DNA from: Bacteroidales bacterium UBA6340
GTDB lineage: Bacteria; Bacteroidota; Bacteroidia; Bacteroidales; Paludibacteraceae
Direction: 5' to 3'
DNA: 5,163 nucleotides
NCBI GenBank assembly: GCA_002440265.1
Contig: DJSG01000024.1
Location: 1 to 5,163, forward strand
Shown: positions 4,707 through 5,163 of the stretch, piece after piece
Position numbering within the stretch: position 1 is the first letter of the stretch
Layout of the letters: each line of letters starts with the position of its first letter
Translations under genes and position numbers: made by a program
Notes under the pieces: model-generated
Told to the model about the DNA's origin: nothing
The model's input: only the letters and a program-made list of their open reading frames with translations
Databases searched by the model: none

Positions 4707-5163
4707 ATGGCACAGAAGAAATTTGTATGCTCCGTATGTGGCTATGTCCATGTCGGCGACAAAGCACCTGACGTATGCCCGCAGTGCAAGCAACCCGGCA
4801 CCGCCTTCAAGGAGGAGAAGAAGGGTCTTGACACCAACAGCAACGTCTATACCATCGTCTATGCAACGGTGATTGTGGTCATCGTGGCTGTGCTGTTGGC
4901 ATTGGTGAGCCAGTTGCTCAGTCCGCGCCAACAGGCAAACGCCCTGCTCGACCAGCAAAAGCAGATTCTGGTAGCCCTCAATCAGGACTACTCGAACACT
5001 GACCCTGCACAGATGTACCGCACATTGGTGAACGATACCATATACGTAGGCGAGAACAAACTCCCCGTGTATGTAGCGAACATCGATGGTGCAACCAAGT
5101 ATGTATTCAAACTCCATGGCAACGGTCTGTGGGGTGGTATTGGTGGCTACTTGGCATTGAACG
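4707..5163 (+). CDS. nqrC: Na+-NQR subunit C with an N-terminal rubredoxin-like domain (partial, runs off the window)
   Basis: The first 152 codons are present. Residues 6-34 form a rubredoxin-like module with Cys8-x2-Cys11 and Cys24-x2-Cys27, plus the typical CGYVHVGD and CPQCKQPGTAF turns. The short 12-residue spacing resembles the C-terminal domain of rubrerythrins rather than free rubredoxins. A basic stretch (35-39) leads to LDTNSN and a membrane helix (about 48-70), which match the usual NqrC N-terminus. RQQANALLDQQKQIL (74-88) and LHGNGLWGGIGGYLAL (136-151) identify NqrC, whose extracytoplasmic domain binds FMN covalently through a threonine in an SGxT motif that would lie beyond the window. 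No ATG, GTG or TTG occurs in frame between codon 1 and the GTG at Val55, inside the helix, so the extra domain belongs to the protein. By NqrC topology the cysteine domain would face the cytoplasm. Whether it binds Fe or Zn is unknown. Confidence 0.93.
   Translation, partial: MAQKKFVCSVCGYVHVGDKAPDVCPQCKQPGTAFKEEKKGLDTNSNVYTIVYATVIVVIVAVLLALVSQLLSPRQQANALLDQQKQILVALNQDYSNTDPAQMYRTLVNDTIYVGENKLPVYVANIDGATKYVFKLHGNGLWGGIGGYLALN

Noticed and set aside
4659..5117. 152-codon minus-strand frame opposite nqrC
   Set aside because: It is a shadow of nqrC. The plus strand encodes recognisable rubredoxin-like and NqrC motifs, while this frame is Val-, Leu- and Cys-rich noise.
1..5163. CRISPR array, tRNA, rRNA, insertion sequence or attachment site
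   Set aside because: No regularly spaced repeats, no tRNA-like cloverleaf sequence, no transposase motifs and no terminal inverted repeats were seen anywhere in the window.

Overview
The window looks like a chromosomal segment of a Bacteroidota (Bacteroidales) genome, possibly Prevotellaceae-like. This rests on three things. Two start-proximal regions carry the Bacteroidetes -7 promoter element TAnnTTTG. Most genes lack a clear Shine-Dalgarno and have A-rich leaders instead. The proteins read like the Bacteroidales versions of their families. The genus is a guess from memory of those families. All genes read on the + strand.

Region 1 (1-1406) holds about 200 bases of AT-rich non-coding DNA with a promoter element at 201-208. 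It is followed by a two-gene unit: an ECF-type RNA polymerase sigma factor (272-760) and, 21 bases later, a four-helix membrane protein (782-1348). The second gene sits where an anti-sigma factor would be expected but shows no classical anti-sigma domain. A hairpin and T-run at 1376-1406 probably ends this unit.

Region 2 (1407-1612) is regulatory. It holds a second possible hairpin, a well-spaced Bacteroidetes promoter (-33 TTG and -7 TAATTTTG, 20 bases apart) with a 10-bp palindrome across the -33 element, and a leader of roughly 85 bases that could encode a 17-residue peptide.

Region 3 (1613 to the end) is the start of a Na+-translocating NADH:quinone oxidoreductase (Na+-NQR) operon: nqrA, nqrB, a small lipoprotein gene, then the 5' part of nqrC, which runs off the window. 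The complex oxidises NADH, reduces quinone and pumps Na+ out of the cell. NqrA is the cytoplasmic subunit, NqrB a membrane subunit with covalently bound FMN, and NqrC a single-helix subunit with an FMN domain outside the membrane. nqrD, nqrE and nqrF would be expected downstream.

Two departures from the textbook operon stand out. A lipoprotein gene of unrecognised function lies between nqrB and nqrC. The nqrC product begins with a compact rubredoxin-like four-cysteine domain ahead of its membrane helix, in one uninterrupted reading frame with no alternative start codon that would separate the two. These are the best candidates here for something little described. Whether either is already known in related genomes cannot be decided from the sequence alone.
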